This document shows, piece by piece, positions 21,206-35,089 of a stretch of 64,000 nt of DNA. The first letter of the stretch is position 1, and each line of letters starts with the position of its first letter. Source of the stretch: Talinum fruticosum (taxonomy: Eukaryota > Streptophyta > Magnoliopsida > Caryophyllales > Talinaceae); contig JAITYX010000055.1 in assembly GCA_021018815.1 (NCBI GenBank), positions 2,651,001 to 2,715,000 on the forward strand. Direction: 5' to 3'. A program made the position numbers and the translations under genes. The notes below the pieces were generated by a model. It did no database searches. It was not told where the DNA came from and was given only the letters and a program-made list of their open reading frames with translations.

Positions 21206-24200
21206 TCTCTGAAAGACTGATTTGCTGATGAAGTTAGTGGAGGCTTAGCAAGCTAATTAGCTTTAGGGTTAATCATGGTTAAATAGAGGTTAAGGAGAGA
21301 CTTGAAACTTCTTCGTAGGCGCAGGAGAGAAAAACTTGGGGCAGGGGTCATGTTGCCTCGTGTCCTAACATCCATTAAACTCCAACCCTTTTTGGGGCAA
21401 CTTCTTATCATCATCATCATCGTCATCGTCATCATCATCATCAAGTCTTTCTTTGAAATGGTCAACCTTAGTTTCTTGGCCATGGTTAATTATTGACACC
21501 CCCTCCTAAAAAAAAAACAAAGACAAAGAACCCTCATGATAATCTAATCAATCAAGTTATATTATCATATATTAAATTTAAAAAAAAATTATGCAAAAGA
21601 TATTTTTATATATAATTTTTCACAATTATAAAATTAGATGTATGATATGTCTTCACATATAGGGTTAATCCGATTATCATCATATAACATTTTTTTCCTA
21701 AGCAGATTAATCAATTTGGCATACATCTATTTGAGCAGTACATATATAACGTCTTCAAAATCCTTAGTAAAAAAAAAGAGAGTGTATTTTCTTTATATAT
21801 ATATATGTATATATTTAATATAGATATAATTATTAGTTGTATCCATAATGTTTATTCATGATAGGCGATCAAATAATGTTTATTCAATCAAAAAAATTAG
21901 TTGAAGTGATAGTGAGTTCTTTTCTGATAAGGAAAAAAATAAAAGTCTCAATATTTAAAAGTGCACTTATTGAGTGAACTTTTACTTTAAATATTTACGC
22001 CTCGAGACAGATTATATCATTAGTTAAAACCAAAAAAAAAAATATTTATTCATTATAAAGGAAAAATTCGTTAAAAAACAGTTTACCCAAGGAGAAAAGA
22101 AAAGTCCAGTACATACGTAAAGAGACAGATACTATCATCCATCCATTATACTTGGCTCCAAGTTTTCCACCAATTCTAATAATTCATGATGTGGATTTTA
22201 ATATTAGTAGTAATTCTTAAACATGTTATTGTTTGTGCTAGCTGGCACTCACTAATTCATATCTCAACGAAAGACCTAGAAAAATATTAAGCTACTTGTC
22301 AAGTTTTCCACCAATAAGAGAGAGAGAGTGGCAGAGCTGGGAGGAGAGAGGAAGGGGGAGGCTAACAGAGATACAGAGAGGGAGGAGGCTGACAGTGAGA
22401 ATAAGAGAAAGAGGGAGGGGTGTAATTGACTTTTGGATGACTTGAGAGTAAAAATTTTAACCAAAAATGTAATTATAAATTAAGTGTAAATCTCCCAAAA
22501 ATATTCTGACTATCATGGATTTTGACTTTGGGGACAAGGGACGGTTAATTGTGTTGTGACGGTGCTCTAATCTCTGTCTACGTCACTAGAAATAACGTAC
22601 TTGATGTGATATTTATACGGAAATTGCAATTAATTGAAAAACATATTCTTAGTCGTCTCATTTACAAGATAGTGCCACACATCACATAATTAATTAAAGT
22701 GATGTAATTTATGACTTAAGGGGTGATGCAATACAAATATTATTCAAATTCAAATCCTAATTAATTGTGCTTTAATTTCCTTTCCTTTTGTAGAATTTAT
22801 ATATATATATGAATGTTTTCAACGATAAAAGGTTTATGACTCATCCTAACTTATGTAATTCAATCGATTGCTATATTATCATTTTCAAAAACATGTTGAA
22901 CAGAAAAACCATGCAAACAATGAAAGCATAATTCATATATCTTGAACCTGCGAAGACTAAATCCTCTATATGATATGAATGGTACAACTAACTTTACGAT
23001 CTTTGTAGTGATCATCATTATCATGCATAATTATTGTTATGTGAATATCGATTAACTAATCAACTGATATATATAGATTTTTTGAAAGACTTACTATCGG
23101 AAAATTTTGGTCAAGTCATATTTCATTTATCTTTACACCTTTACCCCCAAAGAAATATTGCAAATTTTGAAAGAGTAAATTATGTAGGCAAAATACTTCA
23201 AAGTGTTAAATCGATCTCTTCATGCACATACTCACACGTTCACAAAAATCAATTTATTGTGTTGTCACTATAATTGGGGAATTATAACTGAATTTCCAAT
23301 TTACAAGAAAATTTTCTTAGGAGGACGTCCTATCATCAATTGACCTCAGATTCTAAAATATACATTCAATAAATAATGATACCTCAACTCATATTTCATA
23401 CATTAATCACATGCAATATATTTGCATGATTGGTCATTTTCCCCCAATAATTAAGAATATGTACATTTAATAGTAATAGAAGTGGGAAAAAAAAAAACTC
23501 AAACTAAAAAAATGTAATATCTAAATTAGATGAATCAAAACCTGCAAAACAAAAAATAAAGAATTTATTATTCTTTCTCATAAACTTAACTATGGAGCAA
23601 CTTTTCCATGAATCATTATTATTATTTTTTGACGAGCTTGTTAACTAGCTTCCCACAAATTAGACATTACTACATATATAACCAAGAATTTTGTTAGTTA
23701 GCTTCCCATAAATTCCGTTAAACAAAGAAAATTTTTTGTATCATAAAACTTGAACTCATGGCATCAAGATTATCGTCCAAAAATCAACTCAACTAAAAGT
23801 TTAAACTGACGAGTGAAGGCTTATGAATAGGTTTATATTCTAATATACTCACTTATGCGAATGTCCTTTAAATTTAAAGCGTGAATGCAACAAGGCTCAT
23901 TTGTACCTTATACAATAATAAATATGGAGAATGCTAAAATTTAAACCTAAACCACACTGTCGTTATAATTATAATTATAAACAACATTCGTAATCAGTAT
24001 GTCAAAACCACTATAATTAAAGTATACTACTTTTTCTAAGTCAAACACAAACTTCTATCAGGGCAGTTATGATCGATAATATTTTCCAAAAGAAGAAAAT
24101 TTAACATGCCTACCTACCTAAACCCCACAATTGCTGGGCTGCTAGCTCAATACACCCCCTCCTCAAAATTAAAAAAAAAAAATCACAATTGTTGATCTTT

Positions 24201-24361
24201 GATTCTATTTTTTGCATTAATTATTAGATGATAATCCTCTGTAGCTCACATATAAATTAAAAAAATTTAATCTTCTTTCGTAGGAAGAAAATCTTTGATA
24301 ACGCTCCGGTGAAAATTTTTAATTTTCTTCTATTTTACCATCTTATTTTAATTGTGGGCAG

Positions 24362-24404
<43 letters not shown>

Positions 24405-26109
24405 TTTTTATATATTTTTTAATAAACTTCTTTACCTTCTATGATTTTGTGGTTTCCTTCTATGAGATTCTACCATTTCCTTCTTTAATATGGGGTTTAG
24501 CTCCTTACACTGATGTGAGTTTTATTTTTTTCTTTTTACTCTGATGCGAGTTTTATTTATTTGATATGTGAATGAATCGAAGATCAAATTTTATATAATT
24601 TTATCATGTTAGTTTTGTTTTTCAAGCATAATCTACCATGTTAAATATATAATTGCTCCATAGAATTATATTGTAGCTTGTCACACAATTATGTTGAAGA
24701 ATGCAGATCAGCAATCAGAAAAATATTGCAAATTTAAAGCCGATCGAAAGCATATTTATCATTACTTATTGTAAACAAGAGTTTATTTTAATGTTTTAGA
24801 TATATTCTTATCAGCTGATTTTTTATTGTAAAATGCTGTATGGTTTTTATTAATGAATCTCCTTTTTATTTCAAATTTATATATATAAAGACTTAATCGA
24901 TGAAATGATTAAAATTGATATTTTAAGTACATAAAACTAAAGTTTAATCCCCCATTTTTCCGCTATTTGTATTATCTTTGTTCCTAGTTTGAAAAAAAAA
25001 AGTACTTTTAGGTTGAAGAAAGAAAGAAAAAAAAGGAGGAAGACCTGAATTCGTCGTGTGTGAGGACATGCGTCAAGAAAGGTCATGCATCCTTGAGAGG
25101 ACACAACTGTCTTGATCTCATCTGATATCTCTCTCTCTCAACGCGGTGAAGAACGAGTAAGCCATTGGAAAAATGACCCCCTTTTTTTGGGTCGTTTAAT
25201 TAGCCTATGATTCCTATTGTATGACTATTATTATTATTATCAATGGCCCAACATTAACCCCACGCACCCTCACATTAATGTTAGACGAGGTCTTGTCTTG
25301 GATTCCCAATACATCCTTCATCCCCACGCGGAGTTTTTGCCCTGGCTTGGCTACCATTCTTCTCTCATCAATATTATCCACATCTAATGCGAAGCACTTG
25401 TAGTACCGTTGACATTTGGATGCTTTGAGCGTGTGTCATGCACCCTCATCTCCTAGGTACGAATCTTAGAAAGAACACTTTCCTAACTGTGTACTTTGAA
25501 AAGTTGCTAAGTATTAACAGGTATTGGACCTGGACCCCCACCCCCTTGCCCATTAAAAGCCTCTATTGGGTTGGGCTGCATAGGGATCCAGCTGAAGTGG
25601 GCTGCTTACCTTTTTAAAAAAATATATATATATAATCCACCTAATACTAGAGTGTACACTAGGGTAAGTCAATTCTTCGTCAAGTCATGAGTCATCACCC
25701 TTGTCACTAACTATCATAAGCCCTCATCCAACTTTAATCCTAACATTTATTTTTTGGATTACTAGTTGGGTTAAACCCAGACGATATAATGTATATATAA
25801 AAGCGTAGGTGCTTATTATAAGTTATTAGGTTTCTATAACTGATTATCCTTCTAAGTCTTAACATTCCTACATTAAAACATTTGGATCATGATATTAAGT
25901 TTAAACATGGTGTAGAGAAACTCGTCTACAATCCTCATATAAGTAATTTTTTAATGTAACTTTCATTTTTCTATGTACTTTAATTTCTTCTTTTTTATCA
26001 TTTAACTTTTTAGTTTTACTAGATCATTATAATTATAGGGATGATGTAGATAAATATGGGAAATGAGCTACTATATCATGTACTATCTTTTCATGACTAT
26101 GTAACATCC
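21206..26109. other. Intergenic, AT-rich
   Basis: No gene recognised. Contains a CAT/CGT trinucleotide run at 21408-21443 (upstream of NAC), a GA-rich stretch at about 22316-22420 and a (TA)18 run at 24365-24401. The short reading frames here show no family features. Confidence 0.6.
24365..24401. repeat. (TA)18 microsatellite
   Basis: Uninterrupted TA dinucleotide run. Confidence 0.95.
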
Positions 26110-26621
26110 TTGGGTGAGCAGAAAAGGGTACCCGGTCACGAGACTAGAACTCGGTTGAAGCTGGGTTTGGGATCGACTCCAACTTTTAGGGTCCGATTAG
26201 AAGCAAGACTGGGATTGGGTAGTGAAAATTTAGACCCGAACTCGAACACTGTTACCCGATTTATATATGTATATAATTTACTCTAAAATTTTGAGGGAAC
26301 CCTAATTGCTCTTCACTTGCGGTTCTTTGGTTCGTATTATTAAATTGAGTGCATTGAAAATATTGGATAATTATAAGCCAAAACTTTAAAAAATTAAAAA
26401 GAAAAAAGCACAAAAACTCAAATGATGTGAAGCAAACAACCGAGTACCCGGTCTTGAACCCGATTTCCACCATGTCCAGGATCGGTTCCGGATTCTTTAC
26501 TCGGTTCTAACTTGGTTCGGGGCTGGATCCGAAATCTGGACCTGATTCTAACCGGTTCTAAAATCAAGATCGTGATTGAGTCCAACCAAAATGACCGGAT
26601 TCCTGATCGTACTCACCCCTA
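26110..26621. mobile_element. Possible hAT-like non-autonomous element
   Basis: Left end TGGGTGAGCAG and right end ACTCACCCCTA are imperfect inverted copies. The body is rich in CGGTT/ACCCG phrases typical of small plant elements with GGGGTGAG termini. I could not find an 8-bp target duplication. Confidence 0.35.
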
Positions 26622-29600
26622 CTTAATGCCTCACATCAAAATTAAAGATGATGGGAATCCTCGTATGGTGGTTTTTTTGTTTTTTTTTTTGGGTGCAGGT
26701 CCTGGTATGGTTTATAAGTATATATAGTAGGCCTATTACAACCACAAACACATTTTCTTTTCAAGCCCAAGTAAAAGCAATGGGTTGTTAAAGATTAAAC
26801 ATTAGGATCGAAGACCTAGGCAGGCTTAGGTTGTCTAACTAGTGGACTATCAAACAATCTAACCCATCGAATTGGGTCGTTCCACATCCAAAAGAATGAA
26901 ACAAATACACTATAAAATTGGATTTTAAAATTTAGACTCTCTTAAGTTTTTTTTTTTTTTTTGGGGGGGAGGTTCTGTTATGCGTAATTTGCAATAGGAA
27001 TTTTTTTTTTTCCAGAAAAAAGATACATAGGCTCAAAACGAATTTTCAGATCTCCCTTTGGGCCCCCAAGTGGGTGACGATGTACACTTTTAAAGATGCA
27101 GAGTAGCAATTAGAATTAGGTCTGGATGTGGGCCAGATAAATAGCCCGTTTTAATATTTCGTCAATAATGGCATAATTTAACCGCGGCTCGGGCTCTGCT
27201 TGTTTAAATATCAATTAGGCTCGGGCTTAGCTCGAAACCTGCCGAGCTTAAAATGTTTGTGTTCTGGTTTAGAGATCAGATCAAGGGTCCTTTTTTTGGT
27301 TGTTGTCTTGAAAAAATTCCAAGCTCAACAATACATCAATGAAAATTGAAACCTCAAACTTAATCATGGGGGAAGAGAGAAGGACTACAAAGCAAAATTC
27401 GCTAATCTGAATTCAAAACTTCAATATGAGCCAGAACTTATAGTTTCAATGAACTGGCTTTAATTGTGCACCAAATTAGAAAATTTTCTATTCCAAGAGA
27501 GCAAGAATGCAAATTTTTTAGGTAAATATAATAAAAAGAAAATTGATCACTCCGAGTCCAACTAAGTTGTGTTGTAGCATACTAGGCCTGGATTCGATTT
27601 AACTCAAGTTCGAATCAAGTTTTAACTAAGTTGACTTTATGAACGGACTAAATTTAATTATAGACATATTTCATTAAAATCTTTGAAACATGTATAAATA
27701 AGATTATTATTTGTCAAACTTCCTCTCAAAATGAATACCAAAAATTGTCTTTTTATGTTCATCCATTTTTAGGATCCTCATACTCAAACCCTTTTATTCT
27801 CTCCTCCTCACAAACCCTAGAAGCTTTTACAGTTTCTCTTCAACCCACTCACATGGTTATTTAATTCTTCCATGCATGGCTCTCAACACTAAATTCAACC
27901 CTTTAATTTCACTTACTTTCACTAAATCATTGCCACATCAATTCATTTCTCTCAATTTTAAGGCATTTTGTCCGAGAGATGGTGGGAAATTATTTGAAAG
28001 AAAGGAGGGTTGTGGCAAGAGGTAAGGGCGATTAGAGGATGAAAGGACGTGGAGGGTTATATGAAATTTTAAGGCATTTCTCTACTGAATGTTTCTATCA
28101 GTTTGATTTCATGCTATTCTACTTGCATAGGATCGGATTATTAGTTTATTGTAACATCAATCTGAAGAGCAACATGAGAAATAGACATCGATTACTCGTA
28201 TAAGATTTATAGATTTACTTTATAAAGTTTATCACATGAATCAATTAATAAAGACATATTTTTCTCTTCTTATCAATAAAATACTAACCTTTGAGGCTTA
28301 CAATCAAATCTTATCATTGCAGATTGTTTATTATTACTCTTTTACATAACTTTTTACCACTTATTTATAGCTAATATACTACCAAAATAGACATGCCTTA
28401 AGTAAAAGATGAGTGTGTTTTTTTATATTTTTTTATTGTAAGAAATTGGAAACTTTGTATAGCGAGTAGTATGAGATGAGAGGCGAAAGGTGACAGATGA
28501 GAGAAACATTATTTGCGTAGCGTACCGGGGTACGAAGGGTTTGGCTATAAGGGGTTTAAAGTTAATGGGTGAGTATATGTTTTCAAATTTTAAAATAAAA
28601 TAAAATATTAAAAAATTAAAAAATTAATTGGATCTAATTTTAATCGGACTAGATATATCAACCTTTAAATTTGATCGGATTTAGATTCAGATTCAGATCA
28701 AAATCTTTTTTTAGATTATTTAACCTCAAATTGAGTTAAATTTACCTCAAATTTCAACTGAACTGTTATCGCTACTTTTTCCTAACTCTAGAGCTTTCTT
28801 TACTCTGCTGTTGAAAATGAAACCTAACTAATATCACATGAAAAATGTCTTAATAAATAAGTGGTAATGGTGGTATGCTAGTATTGGGGGCTTTGGCACG
28901 TAATTGTGATGGCTATTTTTCCAAATTTCTGTCCATCTTTTTCCATTTCTTTTTCTTGGGTGCAACTTGGCTTCCAAAAAGACGTGACCAACAGCTTATT
29001 TGGTTTAAATTGTGGCAATTTGGCATTCGATTTATATTTTAATTGATGAAATTTGTTTTGGTAATCCAAGACCAACTGTCACTTGGAATAATTTTGTGGC
29101 TTTTATGTTAAAAGCCATAATTAGAGGTCTCCCTTTCTTGATTTTCCCCCAAAAAAGAAAAAAAAAATACTTCGTATACATAGCAATAGTTGCATTTCTC
29201 ATAAACGGACATGTGTCTTTACTTTCTATCTCATATAATAATAATTGAAAATTTTCATTTACCCATTGAGATTTTGGTATATGTTTTTCTCACCCTAAAC
29301 TTTTCCCGAGTTATTATTTATCTTTTTTCATCTTTGTATAAAATTATCATAAATTTCCAAAATTATATCTTTGTAGCAAAAAACAGATATTAAAGTTAAT
29401 ATTGATGATTTATGGTCATAATGATGATAATTTATGATCGAGATCTCACCAAATATGGAAAATTTGAAAATTTTTGAGAGTGAAGCGAGAGAAAAGCGGT
29501 GTCATTAGTTGTGATCAGAAAAAGGCCAAACAATGGCCAAAGTAAAGTTACTGGAGGACAACGAGTCTCTAACATCAAGTTTTCATTGAAGAATAGGTTC

Positions 29601-30546
29601 GTGGGTTCACAAGAGGGTGGGAAGGGGAAAAGGTGAGAGAAGAGAGACATTTTTATAATTTCAATTTTTATGATTATGAGATAAAAATGTCTAAGGGACG
29701 TAAAAGGTAATTCTAAAAATTTAGAGGTAAACTAAACATTTATGGCAACCTCGAAAAGGATAAACCAAATTTTTTCTGTAAAATTTGCAAGCAAATTTTA
29801 TCAACATGAATGATTCCGTAATTAAAATTCATCTTGTGTTAGACACATACAATAGTTATAAATGGATAACTGGGGACTCAAATGCTTGACAAACTAAAAT
29901 TAGAGCAAAATATTCTACTACAGTACCAATAAAATATTGGTTAAAATGATAATTGTCTCACCTCAATAAAGAAGAAAATACAGGTTTGAATTTTCATAAT
30001 CGCATTTGTTGGAACTGAAAGGGATTACATCCTTAATAAAATTAAAAAAATAAATTGTATATTTTTGTAATTCTTTGATTTATGTGATGATTGATTAGAT
30101 CAACGTAGGTCCTTTAGAGATAGCCCACAACAATGGTTGCTTGATTGTTGCCAAATGGGGCAAATTTTCATGTTATAGAAGCCATTATCATAAAATTTTT
30201 TAATTTGATTACCTTAAAATATGGTGAGTTATTTTTTTTTAACTCTGAAGTATGTGAAAAGATACCTCAAGTTAGACCGCAGCTAATAGAAACAAATATA
30301 TTACAAGCATTTCACTGCTTCAATTTAAAACATATAATACATTTGACACCTAACTTTCCAGCATATATTACAGCATTTTTGTACCTAGTTTATTCAACAT
30401 ACTTGGATATACACTACTGAATATGCATCATACAATCACCACGGGCACTCTCACCATGGTTTTTGCATCTGTTTAAGAACCCAACATTTTACCCATACAA
30501 ACTCGTTCATCATCCTATAATAGACTGATAATCACTCAAGAAAGTT
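26622..30546. other. Intergenic, AT-rich
   Basis: No gene recognised. Fragments rich in GGCTCGGGCT (27180-27250) and GATTCAGATTCAGAT (28680-28700) look like old transposon debris. The rest is featureless AT-rich DNA. Confidence 0.5.
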
Positions 30547-31862
30547 TCAGGGTATACCTATAATAGGAAGCACAGGAGTAAAGAAGTCGCTTGGCGGAAG
30601 ACCATAGTTTGGGGGAATCGGAAGATTAATGTTTTTGGATGAACCGAGGCCAGAGTCACATTTTCCGGGGCAGGATTTGGAGAAGGTCAGAGGAGACAGA
30701 AGAGTATAGGTGTTTTTAGCTCCTGTTGGGACAATCTTGGAAACCATGTCTTTCTTCAGGGCATAGAGCTGGCTTCGAGCACCAAAGAGCCTGACCAGGC
30801 AGTTTGCTGAAGTAGGAGCTGCTGAAGTTGGAGCATTTGATGGGAGATTAGCCTCAAAAGCACCAGTTCCATCAGTAGTTGCCGAAGATAGGTTCTTCAC
30901 TTGGTCACATTTGACCAAAACCTTGATGCCTGCAACAAAACATGAGTCATAATTTGGAAGTGACTTTGTTCTTAGCAGGGTCAGGTACATGTCTATTCCC
31001 TAACAGTGTCCCGAGATACAGCTAGTCCAAAAATTATTCGAGTATACTAATTCTAAAAAGCTTTAAAGAGAACATTCGTAAACATTAATTGGTATTATCA
31101 AATCGAAAATAGCACAAACATGGGCACTGTCATACAAAATTTTTGGATCTACTACTTGGTTCTTATTCATGGCATTCGATGAATTAGAGGTGCTAAAAGC
31201 TCCATTATTTCCTTAAACATACTGATAGCTTGCTCCTGGATCAGGCAACTAAAGGTGCACATTTGCCCATCAACATGATTTAGACAAAGGGACCCCCAAA
31301 AATAGCATGTATGTCTCTCATGTAATGAATACAGTAGTTACTAGTTACTAGCCACGAGCATTAATATAAATATTTTATATTGTTAAAGGGAGCAGCTGTA
31401 ATCATTAGAAATACGGTGTTGCATGTCGTCATCACGTAGCTTTTGGATCATGAAACCTTTTCTAATAGTAAGCACGACATAATTTGTTCTAGGAACCAAC
31501 GCATAATATGGGGGCCATGAAAGTGAGAGTTCACTTGCTCAGGGATATTCTGAAGAAGTTGAGTGGGCAGAATCAGAGCTTACAATGTAAAATGAACACC
31601 AAGCAACTGAAAATTCAGACAGATTCACACAATTCACTTTGCTATTATCCGAGGTGAAAATTCGCAACGCAAAAATCAGCTGACAAGAACCTGTATGGCA
31701 TTCTACTGTGACAAAGGGTCTAAGATACGAACCAGAGAAATCATAGCGTGGATCACAGTCAGTGCACAACACCGAGCCTTTGACAACTGTGCCTGAGGTG
31801 AGCTCTATCGTTGAGAAAGCTAGAGCAACAGCAAGCATGGTAAATAGCTCTGCGAGCGCCAT
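30547..31862 (-). CDS. Pollen Ole e 1 allergen/extensin-family protein, 2 exons
   Basis: Small secreted protein of the Ole e 1-like family, usually in the cell wall or apoplast; molecular role unknown. Exon 1 is 31862-31733 and exon 2 is 30929-30547 (stop TGA), with an 803-bp intron (GT...TTGCAG). The first ATG is at 31862; the upstream in-frame codons begin with TTG. The product is 170 residues. A hydrophobic signal peptide covers about residues 1-24 (LFTMLAVALAFS). The family core is GTVVKGSVLCTDCDP, then VLVKCDQ, GTGAFEANLP and CLVRLFGA. Further cysteines occur in SCPGKC, and a proline-rich tail ends PVLPIIGIP. The split glycine codon across the intron keeps the frame. Length and cysteine pattern fit the family and nothing is broken. 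Confidence 0.92.
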
Positions 31863-32811
31863 GAAAGCAGCCAAATTAGAACAATTTTAGACAGGTAACA
31901 AGATATGTTTTATTGCAGCGAAAATGTTTACATAACACAAGTATTAATAGATGAGCAAGTCCATAAGGCAAGATAATATTCAATGAAGAGGACCCAAAGC
32001 CTAAGCAGGGTAGTTGGGAAACAGTACTACATTTAAGACAGCCTCTTGGACCTCATGAAAATCGTACAACACTTTTAGGCCAGTTTTGCATGCTCATTAC
32101 ACTGTTGTAGACAGAGACCAAAATCAGCTTATCCTCATATAAGATGGTTTCCAACGAGATGAGCTTTTTAAATACGGCAACTTATGTGACCCAACCATCT
32201 TTTTTTCTTACGTGCACCAAAGACAACTTCATGAAATTCCCAAATAAGATGATCTTAACTCTAAAGGGAGGTGAGCTTCCTCCAACCACCTTTTTGACAC
32301 ACCACAGTAAGATGGTCTCGCCTAAGACAAACGCATGAAAAAACACAGCATCACAAAATTAAGCATGAAAATCCAGGAAGTCATCTGCCATACAAAAGCT
32401 CAGTTAATAGAAATAGGTGACCTTTACGAGCTAGTAATTTTGCCATTAAACACAAGGTAAAACATAATATATCAGCAGAAACGCAGCACCGAAGTCAGAA
32501 AGTTGTGGGGACATTGTAACATCTACTACTTTAAGGCTGAGACAAGCACATCAGTGTGATCAGAGTAATAGCTGAAGACATTAAATGATTTCGGAGGGTG
32601 GTGGGTGAAGATCATCCTCTATTGCAGAGAACGATACAAAAAAGTCAACATTTTGGGTACAGGGCAAAGACTACCACAATCACAAAATAAGGATCCTTAT
32701 CCCAAAACCAGTGCTAATAGAGCTTGCCAGCTGTAGAAAGAATCCCCTTCTCTAACATAATTGCCTTCCTTTTCACTTCACAAGCTAAAGAGATTTGAGA
32801 AAATCGTCATA
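31863..32811. other. Upstream region of the Ole e 1-family gene
   Basis: AT-rich. I see no convincing TATA box next to the start codon and no other gene. Confidence 0.5.
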
Positions 32812-32923
32812 CTGTCTCCATCTCAAAATAATAGTCCCTCTTAAAAATAAGAGTCTCATTTATAATTCAAAAAAACTAGGCTTTTCGTTCTATGAGGGAC
32901 AAGTATTTTGGAAATAAAGGGAG
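32812..32923. mobile_element. Short Stowaway-type MITE
   Basis: About 112 bp flanked by TA, with CTGTCTCCATCTCAAAATAA at the left and TATTTTGGAAATAAAGGGAG at the right as inverted termini. It is related to, but shorter than, the 250-bp MITE family in this window. Confidence 0.65.
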
Positions 32924-35089
32924 TAATAGAAAAAGGCCACCTGCTTCTGTTTTCCATAATGATCATATGGATGAAACACGAAAAGTACTACAATACTGCA
33001 CCCTTCTTCAAGTTTTCTTTTAAAAAGGATCTTTTTCATTTATCCAAGAAAAAGGGGAAGAGAAACAAACTTTTGACCTTCCAAAATAGAAAATGTTAAA
33101 AAACTGAAGCTGTAAGTAGTCTAATTTGAGTTTTAACCACCACACCTGCTGTTTGGAATCGGAGCTCCCATCCAAGGGTGCTAGCTTTACTACTGAAACT
33201 AGGGTAACTGAGAGGGAAGTTAGCCCTCATTCCACCTCTTCTCTCCAAGTCCTCCCATCAGGGTATCTCTATAATTAACAAATCCCTTAGACGGAATACC
33301 CTATTTGCCAAAAAAATATCACTTAAATCGACTGCCGTTTAAGTATATGGGTAATATACCAGAGATCTCATATATCTTAGCTAGCAATGGGTACGACCAT
33401 ACAAGCAGTTGCGAAGAAATTACAAGAATCAATGAAAACACAAATAAAAGAGGAAATTTAGTAATTACAAGAGTCCTGGTACATCAACCAATACCAAGGA
33501 CACTGCTTTTCAAATTCCAAAAAGGACCACAACCAATCCACGTTCCCACCAAAGTGGGTCCCACAAAAACAGAGTTTGAGAAGATTTACAAGCGACAATC
33601 TTTCCATCAACACAATAGAAGGCTGTTTTGAGAAACAGTGAAAAATTTTGACAAGAATGAACTATGTCAATTATTATTTGTTTCAGGATTAACGACACAA
33701 ATCTTTTTAGACATTGAATGATCTGGAATCTCGGGCTGGATCCATGCAAAGATCTCATTAGTCCACAATCCAGGCACAGACCAGAAAAATCGGCTATCAG
33801 ACAATTCAAGGTCCAATTAAGTTAAAAATTAATAAGCTGACAAGACAATTATTAATGCAGAAGCTGGGATCTCAATTACTTTTGGCAGAAGTTCAGGACA
33901 ATTAACACAAACCTTAAGGCCAATGTTGAATTATAACAAGCAAAATTAGCTGTGTGAGCACATGAATCCACACTTATTAGTTTGGGTGCTACAGCCGATC
34001 TTGACCTATCACATTAGAGTTTGCCTCTGTATCAGCTTTTCCACATTCTGCTGGGCAATTTTTGCACTGTGATCTTGATACAAAACCTAATTAGATTGAA
34101 TCATTATACTGGAGTACATAAGACCTGCTTTCCCCAACCCCGCGCAGGAATCTGGGACAATAGTTTGGTTTTATTTAGTTTGGTAGTTTAAATAAGTAGT
34201 GAATCTCATTCCTGTGCCGCAATATATGACCCAAGTGATCCTAGTAAGCTGTAAACATGTAGGAGTGTTAACTTCTAACATTGTTGTCGTGTCAGACTCA
34301 GGAAAATTTCACAAAAAATTGTGCATGTCGCACAAAATAGTGTCCAGACCCCCAAGTCCCCAAGTGTCAAATATCCGATACTAGTGTTTGAGGCAAACAA
34401 AGAGTCTAGAATCCAAGTATCATTCACATATAAGGAATGTCAGAACTCAAAAGATAAAGTACAGAATGTGCTCAACACTAACCAATTGGTGTAACTCAAT
34501 GGAATTCGACCCTTAGAACTCAAGGACTCAGAGGTATGAGCCTATAGAATAGATCCTGTTCAAGTAAAGACGAAAAGAAAGATCCTTGCAACACTGTCAG
34601 AAACATAGTTTTAGGGAACAAACCCATCCAACGCTTATGGCCTTCTAATGTGTGCTAGTTTTCCTTTTAATAAACATGAAGCAGAACTTGGGGGCATAAG
34701 GTTTGCAAAACAAACTAGCATCTCTATCCTACATAATATCAAAAATTCAAAGGAGTATATCCGTCATCTCATATCCCATCGCCATTTAACCAGTTAATTT
34801 GAGCTGTCAAATGAACCATAGAATAGTAAATCTCAGACAGGATGATACATACAGGCTATGAACAACTAGATAGAACTATTGCTCGACAAGATTGGCTTAT
34901 TTGCTACCCTGAAAGTAAATTATCCATGGGCCTTTCTCCTTCTCGGATCATTGTTACATCGGTTTGGACACCTCTCCCAATGTTGATAGACCAAAAACCG
35001 TAGCTTTAGATTTCAACCTCATAGTTGTCCTCACCTAAGGTCAATGATATTGTTAAGGACGACCAATCTTAATTTTAGAAACAAAATGG
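32924..35089. other. Intergenic
   Basis: No gene, RNA or clear repeat recognised. Confidence 0.5.

Noticed and set aside
27110..27260. A second hAT-like element with GGCTCGGGCT phrases
   Set aside because: Only one possible end is visible; no inverted partner or target duplication found.
33305..33631. 108-codon plus-strand frame between the Ole e 1 gene and the LINE
   Set aside because: No recognisable motif, opposed by a similar-length antisense frame; begins without supporting context.
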